This document shows, in pieces, positions 17,891 to 27,114 of a DNA stretch of 64,000 nt. The notes beneath the pieces were generated by a model that was not told the origin of the DNA, searched no databases, and saw only the letters and a program-made list of their open reading frames with translations. The position numbers and the translations under genes were made by a program. This DNA comes from CAILZL01 sp050181835 (GTDB lineage: Bacteria; Pseudomonadota; Gammaproteobacteria; Steroidobacterales; Steroidobacteraceae). The DNA lies in the NCBI GenBank assembly GCA_050181835.1, contig JBFXCU010000011.1, forward strand, positions 20,978-84,977. The letters are read 5' to 3'. Positions within the stretch are counted from its first letter, which is position 1; the number at the start of each line of letters is the position of its first letter.

Positions 17891-18183
17891 GCACGGCCAG
17901 CACCATGCAGGTTATAGACAATCCAGCACGCTCCCGTTACGAGCTGCAGGTGGCCGGCCAACTAGCCTTCATCGATTATCGACGTAATGCCGGAGTGGTC
18001 TCCATGACCTATGCCAAAGTCCCTGCTGAACTAAACGGTCGTGGCATCGGCGCAACGCTAGTCAAAGGTGCATTGGAACTGGCTCGCGCACAAGGCGAAC
18101 AGGTCATCCCACTATGCTCCTTTATTGCCACCTACATCCAGCGCCACCCCGAGTACACACAGCTGCTAGCCACGCGCGGATAA
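17887..18183 (+). CDS. YjdJ-like small GNAT-fold N-acetyltransferase
   Basis: A 98-residue minimal GNAT domain of the Acetyltransf_CG type. Recognisable are the acetyl-CoA loop LNGRGIGATLVKGALELAR and the C-terminal VIPLCSFIATYIQRHPEY, which parallels E. coli YjdJ (IIPLCPFA...). Substrate unknown. The ATG overlaps the stop of the peroxidase gene (ATGA), so the two are co-translated. Confidence 0.85.
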   Translation: MSTASTMQVIDNPARSRYELQVAGQLAFIDYRRNAGVVSMTYAKVPAELNGRGIGATLVKGALELARAQGEQVIPLCSFIATYIQRHPEYTQLLATRG

Positions 18184-18230
18184 TTCCAGCGCCTCACGTC
18201 GCACATCACAAAGTCCGCGACCGCTTCCGG

Positions 18231-18257
18231 TCAAGTTTTTGGCGTTATGCCCGTTAA
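18231..18257 (+). promoter_or_regulatory. Sigma-28 (FliA)-like promoter upstream of the MSHA locus
   Basis: TCAAG at 18231-18235, 13 nt of spacer, then GCCCGTTAA at 18249-18257. The Pseudomonas FliA consensus is TCAAG, 13 nt, GCCGATA; the -35 element and spacing match exactly and the -10 element has the GCC and TAA ends with an altered middle. The mshI start is 60 nt downstream. A small hairpin (CACCTC/GAGGTG, 18273-18286) sits between. Function is inferred from the match only. Confidence 0.45.
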
Positions 18258-18316
18258 CTGGGCAGGAAGCCTCACCTCGTGAGGTGTAATCGCCAACTAG
18301 TGCGCCGGAGGCCCGT

Positions 18317-19255
18317 GTGTTTTCGCTGTGGAAAAAGAACTCCAGACAATCTTGGCGGGCCGGATTTTTTCCGAATCAGCATGACACGGCGCTGGCCATT
18401 GTCCAGCACCGTGCCGGTCAACTCCCATTGCTGCATCACTGTGACAGCCACCCCGGCAGTGGTACCTCACCACAACAGGTGCTGGCCATGCCTTCGCAGT
18501 CGCGTGTATTGGCGCGTGCGCCCATCAGTGGCGTGATCAGCAGTGAAGACTACCAACTGTTGCAAGTGGAAGCACCAGAAGTACCTGCCACCGAAATGCG
18601 TGCAGCAGTGCGCTGGAAACTACGCGACCTCATCAACTTCCCCGTTGATGAAGCGGTCGTAGATGTATTCGATACACCGATATCACCGCGCCATGGTCAA
18701 CAGAAAAAAGTGTATGCGGTAGCGGCGCGTACTGAATCCGTACAACGCCTGATAGATCTGCTCAAACCACGATCGCGCGGCTTTGATGCCATCGACATTC
18801 CGGAAATGTGCTTACGCAACCTGAGTGCCTTACTGCCACAGGACGAACGTGGCGTTGCTTTGTTGGCACTGAGCGATAATTTTGCCCAACTACTATTAAC
18901 ACGACAAGGCACGCTGTACTTATCGCGTCGCATTGAACTGAACCGAGTCAATTTTGGCATTGACGCACCAGAATTGATTGATACAGCCAGCCTGGCACTG
19001 GAAATCCAGCGCTCAGTCGACTACTACGAAAGTCATTACGACCTACCCGCCATATCCGCCTTGGTTATCGCTCCCAACAATGACGAAGCAAAAACATTAG
19101 CTATTCAATTGCAGAGCGAAATCAGCGCACGCATCAGTCTCTTTGAAGCGGAGCAGCACTTTGAAATCAGTGCAGATACCAAAGCAATCAGCAATTGGTC
19201 CAGCCTGATCGCGCTGGGTGCAGCATTACGCAGCAAGAAGGCACACCTCTCATGA
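18317..19255 (+). CDS. mshI: MSHA biogenesis protein MshI (PilM-like)
   Basis: A 312-residue cytoplasmic protein with the actin-like PilM fold, expected to hold the PilN-like protein at the inner membrane face of the pilus machine. The family features seen are the N-terminal MFSLWKKN, the helix EMRAAVRWKLRDLINFPVDEAVVDVFD and the C-terminal segment ISNWSSLIALGAALR. The start is GTG at 18317 with a near-ideal GGAGG five bases upstream. It is the first gene of the MSHA locus and overlaps the next gene by ATGA. Confidence 0.88.
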   Translation: MFSLWKKNSRQSWRAGFFPNQHDTALAIVQHRAGQLPLLHHCDSHPGSGTSPQQVLAMPSQSRVLARAPISGVISSEDYQLLQVEAPEVPATEMRAAVRWKLRDLINFPVDEAVVDVFDTPISPRHGQQKKVYAVAARTESVQRLIDLLKPRSRGFDAIDIPEMCLRNLSALLPQDERGVALLALSDNFAQLLLTRQGTLYLSRRIELNRVNFGIDAPELIDTASLALEIQRSVDYYESHYDLPAISALVIAPNNDEAKTLAIQLQSEISARISLFEAEQHFEISADTKAISNWSSLIALGAALRSKKAHLS

Positions 19256-19914
19256 CCATGCCGCTGCAGCAAGTCAATCTGTATCAACACACCACATCGC
19301 GCGGCTTGACGGGATTTTCCGCTCGCTCGTCGCTACTGACGTTAGGCGTGGTCCTGGTCGCACTACTAGCAATGTGGGTGTATGGCCGTTGGCAACTTAA
19401 TCTGCTGGAACGCAACATTGCCAATATCAACGCACAACGAGAGCAACAGCAAGCGCTGCAGTTCTCAACCGGTGACACCAACGTGATGCCTACTGATCCT
19501 GATCAGGTAGCCGCACTACTTACACAACTACAAGACATTGTCACACAACGTCAGCGCAGCTTGGCAATACTGAGCTCACAGTTGGACAAAACCATCGGCT
19601 TTACTCCGCGACTGGAGGCCCTATCCAGAGGACACATGACAGGCGTGTGGCTGGATCACATCCTGCTAACCAACATCACGGGTATCGCCAGCATTGGCGG
19701 CGGCGCGGTCAGCGTCGAATTGATTCCGCGCTACTTGAATGGTCTGGCCAACGAAAAAACCTTAAGCGGCACGGTATTCAATGAATTTCGCATTGAAGAT
19801 CCCAAGGCCAGTGATGTGCAGAGCGGCGCAAACGATGAGCCCCCATCGGCCACGCGTGGTTATCGATTCAGCGCCAGTCAGAACCAACCCGGTGGCACAG
19901 CGCAGCCAGGATAG
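19252..19914 (+). CDS. PilN-like MSHA biogenesis protein (MshI2 position)
   Basis: A 220-residue bitopic inner-membrane protein: a short cytoplasmic start MTMPLQQVNLYQ (the PilM-binding INLYP-like motif of PilN), one membrane segment at about residues 27-46 and a periplasmic coiled-coil and ferredoxin-like part. The position right after mshI corresponds to mshI2 (mshI1) of other MSHA loci. The ATG at 19252 overlaps the mshI stop. Confidence 0.85.
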   Translation: MTMPLQQVNLYQHTTSRGLTGFSARSSLLTLGVVLVALLAMWVYGRWQLNLLERNIANINAQREQQQALQFSTGDTNVMPTDPDQVAALLTQLQDIVTQRQRSLAILSSQLDKTIGFTPRLEALSRGHMTGVWLDHILLTNITGIASIGGGAVSVELIPRYLNGLANEKTLSGTVFNEFRIEDPKASDVQSGANDEPPSATRGYRFSASQNQPGGTAQPG

Positions 19915-19920
19915 CCACAC

Positions 19921-20553
19921 ATGAGCTCATCGTTGAACAACCTGATCGAAAAATTCGACCGCTTGGCCATACGTGAGCGGGTGCTGCTGTGGGGCATTGC
20001 GCTACTGGTCATTACACTGACCTGGTATACCCAGCTACAAGAACCAGTCGATGCTCGCTACACCGCCATCATGGCGGAGTTGGGTGACACTGATCCTGCC
20101 AACTCCGAAAGCTCATTGTCGCGGACCAATGCTGCACTACAAGAAATAATCACGCTGCGTGAACAGATACAGCAATACGACCAGCAACTGAAAAGCGCCA
20201 GCAATGGCTTGATCTCAGCAACGCAAATGAATGCAGTCATACATGAATTGCTGGATAAGCAAGCCTCGTTGCAGCTAATCAACCTTAACAATGAACCGAC
20301 CAGAGAACTAGCCAGCAACGAAAGCCATGACCCAGAAGCGATAGCGGCCAACTCCGGGGTCTATCTGCACCCTGTACAGATAACCATTGAGGGCCAGTTC
20401 AACGACATCCTTCGCTACCTACGCAGTCTGGAAGCCTCCGACTGGCGCTTTAACTGGCAGAGTTTTGAATTGAATACGACACACTATCCAATCAGTCGCG
20501 CCCGTATTGAAATCAGCACCCTGAGCCTGGATCAAAGCTTACTGGGAATATGA
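19921..20553 (+). CDS. mshJ: MSHA biogenesis protein MshJ (PilO-like)
   Basis: A 210-residue bitopic protein with one membrane segment (about residues 22-36, LLWGIALLVITLTWY), a long periplasmic coiled coil (about 60-130) and a compact C-terminal domain (VYLHPVQITIEGQFNDILRYLRSLE), the layout of PilO. It is expected to pair with the PilN-like protein to form the inner-membrane alignment complex. Confidence 0.86.
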   Translation: MSSSLNNLIEKFDRLAIRERVLLWGIALLVITLTWYTQLQEPVDARYTAIMAELGDTDPANSESSLSRTNAALQEIITLREQIQQYDQQLKSASNGLISATQMNAVIHELLDKQASLQLINLNNEPTRELASNESHDPEAIAANSGVYLHPVQITIEGQFNDILRYLRSLEASDWRFNWQSFELNTTHYPISRARIEISTLSLDQSLLGI

Positions 20554-20554
20554 T

Positions 20555-20938
20555 ATGCAGCACTCCAGCTTCCACTCACGACTCGCTGCTACAACCATCG
20601 CCCTGCCACTGAGCATTGGGTTATGCCAACCATTGGCAGCACAACAACTCACCGACCCTACTCGCCCCTATACAGGCAGTAGTAGCAACCTCAATCGCAC
20701 TCCAGACAAACCCAGACAGGCGCAACTTCAAGCCATCTATAGCTTTAATGGACAACGACTGGCAATCATTGACGGTACGTTGGTTCATGAAGGCGATCAA
20801 CTCGCAAGCCTGCGCATTGACAAAATTGCCGATGACCACGTGCGCTATGTACGCAATGGCGTCATCGGCTTATTACTTCTCCATCCAACCCCATCGTCGG
20901 TACAGATTAGCTCGACTCGCTTGCAGGACACTCCATGA
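20555..20938 (+). CDS. mshK: MSHA biogenesis protein MshK (PilP-like)
   Basis: A 127-residue exported protein with an N-terminal signal sequence ending near PLAAQQ, then the segment LTDPTRPY seen in PilP/MshK/GspC-type proteins and a small beta domain (LQAIYSFNGQRLAIIDGTLVHEGDQL). It probably links the inner-membrane complex to the secretin MshL. It starts 1 nt after the mshJ stop and overlaps mshL by ATGA. Confidence 0.85.
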   Translation: MQHSSFHSRLAATTIALPLSIGLCQPLAAQQLTDPTRPYTGSSSNLNRTPDKPRQAQLQAIYSFNGQRLAIIDGTLVHEGDQLASLRIDKIADDHVRYVRNGVIGLLLLHPTPSSVQISSTRLQDTP

Positions 20939-22521
20939 AACGCCTAATACCGTTACTGTCTATTTTGCTGCTGTTGCATACCCTGACAAGCACCGCCAGC
21001 ACACCTGCGTTGAGTAGTGACGCGAGCGAGTTTCGCTTTGATGTTGCAGTCAATGACGCACCCGCTCGTGCGTTCTTTCAAGGACTGGTAACAGGCACGA
21101 CACAGAATATCCTGATTCATCCAGACCTGTCTGGCCGCATTTCGATGACGTTGAAGAATGTCACGCTACAAGAAACCTTGCAGGCCACTCGCGATCTGTA
21201 CGGCTACGACTTCAAGTCCACTCGCTCGGGTTATCTAATCCTGCCAGCCACCATACAGGTAAAGATATATCAGCTTAATTATCTGGATCTGCAACGTCAT
21301 GGTGTTTCCAACACCCGCATCAGCTCAGGCCAGATTACTCAGGGTAATAACTCCAGTTACAGCGACGGCGGTAGCGCCTCCGTCGGCAGTACAGCCAGCG
21401 AGGGTGAATCCGCATCAAGTGGCCTGGACATGAGCAGCACTTCAGTAGTTACTCGCACCGACTCAGATTTCTGGAGCAATGTTGAAACCAACCTGAAATC
21501 CATCGTTGGTGATCAAGCTGACCGCAGCGTAGTAATCAATCGTCAGTCAGGGTTAGTGGTAGTACGCGCCATGCCCAATGAACTCAGTCATGTCGGTGAC
21601 TACCTGCAACAGTTATCCAGCATTGTCTCGCGCCAAGTCATTCTGGAAGCAAAAATTGTCGAAGTAGAATTAAGCGACGGTTTTCAGGCCGGTATCAACT
21701 GGGCCTCGGTTATTAACAATGGCAATAGTAATTACTTTGTTGGACAGGCCGCACCAGCAGGCGGATTCAATTCAGATCCGTTTGCCTCAACTGGCAACTC
21801 CGTCACTGTCGGTCCGGGCAATCCCGTCACCAACCTGGTTACCAGCGCACTGGGTGGTGCCTTTACGTTAGCGGCTGATTTTTCCGATTTTAATACATTC
21901 ATCGAATTGCTAGGCACACAGGGGCAAACTCATGTGCTGTCCAGTCCGCGCGTATCAACATTGAACAATCAGAAAGCCATCATCAAGGCTGGCAGCGATG
22001 AGTTTTTTGTCACCAAGGTAACCAATAACACCGTCACCGGCACCGCCACCTCAAGCACGCGTGACGTAGAACTGACGCCCTTTTTTTCTGGCGTGGCACT
22101 GGATGTCACACCGCAAATCAGTGATGACGGCAGCGTCATTTTGCATGTTCATCCTACCGTCAGCGAAGTCACCGATCAGATCAAGACACTTACCATGTCC
22201 GGCACCACCGATGTGTTGCCGTTGGCGCTTAGCCAGATACGTGAATCAGACAACATCGTCAAAGCTCGTAGTGGCCAGCTGGTCGTGATTGGCGGACTGA
22301 TGCGTGAAAGCCGTAGTGACAATAAGTATCGGACGCCCTTCCTGAGCGACATTCCCCTGCTGGGCAAGCTGTTCCAGAGTCGGCGTAAGCAGTCGAGCAC
22401 CGTCGAGCTGGTGATATTGCTACGACCGATTGTTGTCAATGATAACGACTGGGACAAGCTGTCCAGCGACGCACTGTCTGCCGTCACTCCAACCAATAGC
22501 GCCCACAACGTTAACCAATAG
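20935..22521 (+). CDS. mshL: MSHA outer-membrane secretin MshL
   Basis: A 528-residue secretin. A signal peptide (about 1-22) is followed by N-domains for oligomerisation (about 30-120, with ILIHPDLSGRISMTLKNVTLQETLQ), a low-complexity Ser/Gly/Thr loop (about 130-165), a further N-domain (VVINRQSGLVVVRAMPNELSHVGDYL) and the secretin pore domain to the end, including VLSSPRVSTLNNQKAIIKAG and the closing VELVILLRPIVV. It forms the outer-membrane channel for the pilus. The next gene follows after 17 bp. Confidence 0.93.
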   Translation: MKRLIPLLSILLLLHTLTSTASTPALSSDASEFRFDVAVNDAPARAFFQGLVTGTTQNILIHPDLSGRISMTLKNVTLQETLQATRDLYGYDFKSTRSGYLILPATIQVKIYQLNYLDLQRHGVSNTRISSGQITQGNNSSYSDGGSASVGSTASEGESASSGLDMSSTSVVTRTDSDFWSNVETNLKSIVGDQADRSVVINRQSGLVVVRAMPNELSHVGDYLQQLSSIVSRQVILEAKIVEVELSDGFQAGINWASVINNGNSNYFVGQAAPAGGFNSDPFASTGNSVTVGPGNPVTNLVTSALGGAFTLAADFSDFNTFIELLGTQGQTHVLSSPRVSTLNNQKAIIKAGSDEFFVTKVTNNTVTGTATSSTRDVELTPFFSGVALDVTPQISDDGSVILHVHPTVSEVTDQIKTLTMSGTTDVLPLALSQIRESDNIVKARSGQLVVIGGLMRESRSDNKYRTPFLSDIPLLGKLFQSRRKQSSTVELVILLRPIVVNDNDWDKLSSDALSAVTPTNSAHNVNQ

Positions 22522-22538
22522 CAATCAAGCCAATCACC

Positions 22539-24311
22539 ATGTCAGAAAATATCCGACAAAAAAAAGTTCGTCTGGGTGAACTGCTGCTTGATAACAAGCT
22601 CATCACGGAAGAACAACTCACCACGGCGCTTGCTGAACAGAAGCGCACAGGCCGCAAGCTGGGACGGGTATTTACCGAACTGGGCATGGTGCGTGATGAC
22701 CAACTACATGAAGCCCTGTCGCGGCACCTGAAAATTGAGTTTATCGACCTCAAGCAACTCACCTTTGAACAGCCCGTGGTGCAGCTGCTGCCCGAGACAC
22801 TGGCGCGGCGGTTCCGTGCCTTGGTGTTGAAAAGTGACGCACGTGGCTTGCTGGTGGGCATGGCTGATCCGACCGATCTGCTGGCCCATGACGAGATAAC
22901 CTCACGGCTGAAACAACCGGTGCGAATTGCACTGGTACGCGAAGCCGATCTGATCAAGACCATTGAATCCGTGTACCGAAACACCGATGAAATCGCCTCG
23001 CTGGCTCAGGAAATGAACGAGGAATTGCGCGAAGGCGATATTGATATCGACCACCTGACGACTGATGACAGCTCACCAGATGCCTTGGTGTTTCGATTGA
23101 TACAGAGCATGTTCCAGGATGCCGTGCAGGTACGTGCCTCGGATCTACACCTCGAACCGAGCGAACGTATCTTGCGCGTGCGCCAACGTGTAGATGGTCA
23201 ACTACAGGAACAGAAAATTGATGGGGCACGCGTCGCCAGTGCACTTGTCACCCGTCTCAAGTTGATGAGCGGTTTGGACATTTCGGAAAAGCGACTGCCA
23301 CAGGATGGTCGCTTCTCAGTCAAGGTGGGCGACAAGTCAATTGACGTTCGCCTTTCCACCATGCCAACCCAGCATGGCGAATCAGTCGTCATGCGCTTGC
23401 TGGATCAATCCGCCGATTTAATGAAGCTGGAACAATTAGGCATGTCCGGCACCATGCTATCGAGATTCCGGGCCGCCATTGAGCGCCATGCGGGCATGCT
23501 ATTGGTAACTGGCCCTACCGGTAGCGGTAAAACCACCACGTTGTATTCAGCGTTGAATTATCTGAATCGCCCCGATAGCAAAATCATCACCGTAGAAGAT
23601 CCGGTTGAATATCGGCTGGATCGAGTCAACCAAGTACAGGTGAATACCAAGATCGGTCTGGATTTCGCCCGCGTGCTGCGTACCACCCTGCGCCAAGATC
23701 CGGACATCATTCTGGTTGGCGAAATGCGTGACCAGGAAACGGTCGACATTGGTTTACGGGCTGCCATTACCGGTCACATGGTGTTTTCCACACTCCATAC
23801 CATGAGCGCGGTCGCCACCATCAATCGCCTGCTCGACATGGGCGCTGCTGGTTACATGATCGCCGCCGCCCTGCATGGCATTGTTGCGCAACGCTTGTTA
23901 CGCCGCGTCTGCGATAACTGCGCTCATGACGAAACTCCCACAGTTCAGCAACTAAGTTGGCTGAAGGCGCAACTAGGCCGCGAATCTGGGCCAATGAAAT
24001 TCCGTGCTGGTAGCGGTTGCACCTACTGCAACCTGTCAGGCTATCGCGGTCGGGTTGCAGTCTACGAATTTCTGGAAATGGATAGCGGCCTTGCCGATGC
24101 CATCCGTCGTCATGACAACTCGCAATTCATGAACCTGGCACGTAGTCGCCCCGGCTATGTACCGATTACGCAGGCCGCCTTGCAACTAGCAGCACAGGGC
24201 ATCACCACCTTGAGTGAAGCGATTAGCCTCAGCAGCGGTGTTGATGACGCAGATGACAACTTGCTGGCTGATTCGCTCACCGAAACCGCGCTGCATGAGC
24301 GACGCGCCTGA
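22539..24311 (+). CDS. mshE: MSHA extension ATPase MshE with c-di-GMP-binding MshEN domain
   Basis: A 590-residue GspE-type ATPase. The N-terminus carries two MshEN motifs (RLGELLLDNKLITEEQL at 11-27, and KLGRVFTELGMVRDDQL at 40-56), the fold that binds cyclic-di-GMP in Vibrio MshE; the second copy has K and H at the usual R and Q positions. Then Walker A GPTGSGKT (325-332), Walker B ILVGEMRD (391-398), the His box and a zinc site of four cysteines (458, 461, 494, 497). It polymerises the pilus. The stop overlaps the mshG start by one base (TGATG). Confidence 0.94.
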   Translation: MSENIRQKKVRLGELLLDNKLITEEQLTTALAEQKRTGRKLGRVFTELGMVRDDQLHEALSRHLKIEFIDLKQLTFEQPVVQLLPETLARRFRALVLKSDARGLLVGMADPTDLLAHDEITSRLKQPVRIALVREADLIKTIESVYRNTDEIASLAQEMNEELREGDIDIDHLTTDDSSPDALVFRLIQSMFQDAVQVRASDLHLEPSERILRVRQRVDGQLQEQKIDGARVASALVTRLKLMSGLDISEKRLPQDGRFSVKVGDKSIDVRLSTMPTQHGESVVMRLLDQSADLMKLEQLGMSGTMLSRFRAAIERHAGMLLVTGPTGSGKTTTLYSALNYLNRPDSKIITVEDPVEYRLDRVNQVQVNTKIGLDFARVLRTTLRQDPDIILVGEMRDQETVDIGLRAAITGHMVFSTLHTMSAVATINRLLDMGAAGYMIAAALHGIVAQRLLRRVCDNCAHDETPTVQQLSWLKAQLGRESGPMKFRAGSGCTYCNLSGYRGRVAVYEFLEMDSGLADAIRRHDNSQFMNLARSRPGYVPITQAALQLAAQGITTLSEAISLSSGVDDADDNLLADSLTETALHERRA

Positions 24312-25543
24312 TGCCGCTGTATCACTACCAGGGACGCTCCAAGACCGGTGATGCCATCACCGGTCGCATGGATGGCGATAGCTCGGAACGTGTGGCTGTG
24401 CGCCTACTCAGTGGCGGTATCACCCCCGTCAACATCTGGTTGCCCGACCAAAATGAACCCTCACCGTCACTGGATCAACTAGCACAACGATGGGGCATCG
24501 GTATACCCAATACCAATGACCTGGTGCTGTTCAGTCGGCAGATGTACACCATCGTCAAGTCCGGCATGCCCTTGCTACGCGGCATTCGCAGTTTGATGGC
24601 CACCACTCACAACGCAATGTTGCGTGCGGCGCTGGAAGACATACTGAACAGTCTGGAAGCAGGTCGCGATCTGGGCTCAGGTCTGGCGCGACACCCGACC
24701 ATTTTTCCACCGCTATTCATCAACTTGGTCAAGGTGGGGGAAGCCAGCGGTACTTTGGAAGCAGTGTTCCTGCAGCTAGCCAAGTATATGGAACAGGATG
24801 CCGACATGGCAGCACGCGTCAAAAGTGCCATGCGCTATCCCCTCATTGTATTGACGGTGATCAGCGTCGCTATCGGCGTGCTGACCAGCTTTGTTATTCC
24901 CAAGTTTGCACCCCTGTTTGCAGCACTGGGCAACAACATACCTCTACCCACGCGCTTGATCATGGGGCTATCCAGTTTTGTACAACACTACTGGTTGATG
25001 ATGTTACTAACAGTGGTAGTTGCCATCTTTGGCCTGCGCGCTCAGCTACGCACTGAAGCCGGGCGCTATCAATGGGATAAGTACAAGCTGCAACTCCCGG
25101 CTCTGGGCAAACTGGCGCAACAAGCAACCTTGGCACGCATCTGCCGCACCCTATCCATCACCTTGAATGCGGGCATGCCCATGCTGCAGGCACTGAATGT
25201 CATCGCCAAGGCAGCAGGCAATGAATTTATGGCGGAAAAAGTATTGCAAGTGCGCACTACCATCGAACGCGGCGAACCATTAAGTCGCGCCGCTGCCGCA
25301 GCGGGCATGTTCACCCCCTTGGTGTTACAGATGATGGAGATCGGCGAAGAAACCGGTGATCTGGCAGCGTTGCTGGATGAAGTAGCAGGATTTTATGAAC
25401 GCGAAGTTGAGCATGCACTGAAGAATATCAGTGCCGCCATTGAACCCATCCTGATCATATTTGTTGGCGGCTTGGTGCTGATCATGGCCTTGGGTATTTT
25501 CCTGCCCATGTGGGAAATGATTTCCAAAACCGGCTTGGGATAA
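24311..25543 (+). CDS. mshG: MSHA platform protein MshG (GspF/PilC family)
   Basis: A 410-residue polytopic inner-membrane platform protein with two T2SSF repeats. The block LVLFSRQMYTIVKSGMPLLRGI opens the first repeat and CRTLSITLNAGMPMLQAL the second; membrane segments lie near residues 175-200, 225-245 and 375-400. It couples MshE motion to pilin insertion. Length is normal. It is followed by a 154-bp gap before the pilin gene, the largest gap within the locus. Confidence 0.93.
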   Translation: MPLYHYQGRSKTGDAITGRMDGDSSERVAVRLLSGGITPVNIWLPDQNEPSPSLDQLAQRWGIGIPNTNDLVLFSRQMYTIVKSGMPLLRGIRSLMATTHNAMLRAALEDILNSLEAGRDLGSGLARHPTIFPPLFINLVKVGEASGTLEAVFLQLAKYMEQDADMAARVKSAMRYPLIVLTVISVAIGVLTSFVIPKFAPLFAALGNNIPLPTRLIMGLSSFVQHYWLMMLLTVVVAIFGLRAQLRTEAGRYQWDKYKLQLPALGKLAQQATLARICRTLSITLNAGMPMLQALNVIAKAAGNEFMAEKVLQVRTTIERGEPLSRAAAAAGMFTPLVLQMMEIGEETGDLAALLDEVAGFYEREVEHALKNISAAIEPILIIFVGGLVLIMALGIFLPMWEMISKTGLG

Positions 25544-25697
25544 ATCATTGCCGTCTCGGCCACATCACTGTGAGCTGCTCCACAGATTAGCGGTGATCAG
25601 AAACTCAAACACTGACTCCATTAAAGAATAGGCTGCGAGTTCCGATAGCTGTAATAGCGACCCGTCCCGGATAGATTCACTCAGTGAGAAACGAGCA

Positions 25698-26147
25698 ATG
25701 ACGCAGCACAAGCAAGATGGTTTCACCTTAATTGAACTGGTGGTGGTCATCGTCATTCTGGGCATCTTGGCTGCCTTTGCCGTGCCCCGTTTCATGGGGC
25801 TGGAAACTCAGGCACGTATAGCCTCTGTCATCGCACTGGAAGGCACTCTGCGCAGCGCTGCCACCATGGCACACAGCGTCGCACTGGCATCGGGCAATCC
25901 TGCGACCATTACGGTTGAAGGCAAAACCATCACCATGGTACGCGGCTATCCGAATCGCGCCACGATTGCTGATACGCTGGCAGAGGGCACTGTAGGTACC
26001 GCAGCCGGTCGTTTTTCCTATACAGCAAACAACGGACAATTCAGATTGAACGGCGCAACAACGCCGGCCAATTGTCGCGCTACATACACTCAACCAGCTG
26101 GTGCTAATCTGCCGCCCACTATCGCGATTATCACTAGCGACTGCTAA
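25698..26147 (+). CDS. mshA: MSHA major pilin (MshA/MshB-like)
   Basis: A 149-residue type IV pilin. A short leader MTQHKQDG ends at the prepilin-peptidase site G|FTLIE, with the invariant Glu5 of the mature protein and the hydrophobic helix VVVIVILGILAAFAVPRFMGLE typical of MshA. Two cysteines near the C-terminus (about 125 and 149) can form the D-region disulfide. This is the only MshA/MshB-type pilin in the locus, where Vibrio has both. The 154-bp upstream gap probably holds its own promoter. Confidence 0.88.
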   Translation: MTQHKQDGFTLIELVVVIVILGILAAFAVPRFMGLETQARIASVIALEGTLRSAATMAHSVALASGNPATITVEGKTITMVRGYPNRATIADTLAEGTVGTAAGRFSYTANNGQFRLNGATTPANCRATYTQPAGANLPPTIAIITSDC

Positions 26148-26172
26148 GTTCGATGCCATTGCCAGCTTGCCA

Positions 26173-26655
26173 ATGTCAGACTTTAATCACAGGCAACGCG
26201 GCTATACGCTGATCGAACTGATCGCCGTCATCGTCATTATTGGTATTCTCAGCGCGGTGATTGGGCCGCGCTTTTTCAGTAACACGACCTTTAGCGAACG
26301 CGGTTACGCTGACGAACTCGCCGCTGCGCTGCGCCTCACTCAAACCACTGCCATTAACAGCGGTTGCGACGCTTCATTGCAAATTACCACCAGCGCGTAT
26401 CTGGCACAGCAACGTGCTGCCTCCGTCAGCGTGATCCCGCCCTGCGCTACCAGTGGCGCGTGGAGCACACCCATTTTGCGTACTGATGGCAGCGCCCTGA
26501 ACGGCACTAAACCAACTGGCGTGAGCTTGTCGCCAGCCAGACGAATCGTCTTCAACCCGCAAGGTCATGTCACTGGCGCAACGCCACCAACTTTTACCAT
26601 CGGCAGTTTTACGCTACATATTGATGCCTACAGCGGCATGGTCACCGTGCAATGA
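26173..26655 (+). CDS. mshC: MSHA minor pilin MshC
   Basis: A 160-residue minor pilin of the GspH type. Leader MSDFNHRQRG is followed by the processing site G|YTLIE and a hydrophobic helix. The two Cys residues (about 66 and 91) are in the globular part. The ATG at 26173 gives a normal leader; the frame is open further upstream but would add a non-pilin tail overlapping mshA. It overlaps mshD by ATGA. Confidence 0.88.
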   Translation: MSDFNHRQRGYTLIELIAVIVIIGILSAVIGPRFFSNTTFSERGYADELAAALRLTQTTAINSGCDASLQITTSAYLAQQRAASVSVIPPCATSGAWSTPILRTDGSALNGTKPTGVSLSPARRIVFNPQGHVTGATPPTFTIGSFTLHIDAYSGMVTVQ

Positions 26656-27113
26656 ATCGTAGCAAGCCACAACAGACCGGCTTTACGCTGATTGAACTGG
26701 TCATCGCCATCACCATCATTGGTATTGCAGTCACCGGCGTGATGGGAGCGTTATCAGCGGTGTCGATCAACAGCGCAAACAACATAATACTGGAACAAGC
26801 AGTCGCTATTGCCGAAGCCTATTTACAAGAGATCAAACAAAAACCCTTTCTTGATCCAGATGGCGTCAGCGGCGAAACTGCACGATCTTTGTTCGATGAC
26901 AGCCTGGACTACAACGGCTTAGTGGACAGCGGCCCACGCGACCAACGCGGTGTAGCTATTACCGGATTACAACAATACACAGTACGAGTGAGCACAACCG
27001 CTGGCGTGCTGGGCGCCATTGCCAGCGCCAATGTGCGGCGCATTGATGTCACGGTAACGCATGTGAGCGGTGCGACTGTCACGCTAAGCACTTATCAGAC
27101 CTGGCATCTCTGA
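26652..27113 (+). CDS. mshD: MSHA minor pilin MshD
   Basis: A 153-residue minor pilin with leader MNRSKPQQTG, processing site G|FTLIE and helix LVIAITIIGIAVTGVM. The segment AIAEAYLQEIKQKPF is characteristic of MshD/PilV-type minor pilins. It ends 1 nt before the mshO start. Confidence 0.88.
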   Translation: MNRSKPQQTGFTLIELVIAITIIGIAVTGVMGALSAVSINSANNIILEQAVAIAEAYLQEIKQKPFLDPDGVSGETARSLFDDSLDYNGLVDSGPRDQRGVAITGLQQYTVRVSTTAGVLGAIASANVRRIDVTVTHVSGATVTLSTYQTWHL

Positions 27114-27114
27114 T

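Noticed and set aside
18190..18316. Cyclic-di-GMP (GEMM) riboswitch before the MSHA locus
   Set aside because: The region has small hairpins but lacks the conserved GEMM core sequences; the sigma-28-like promoter reading fits better.
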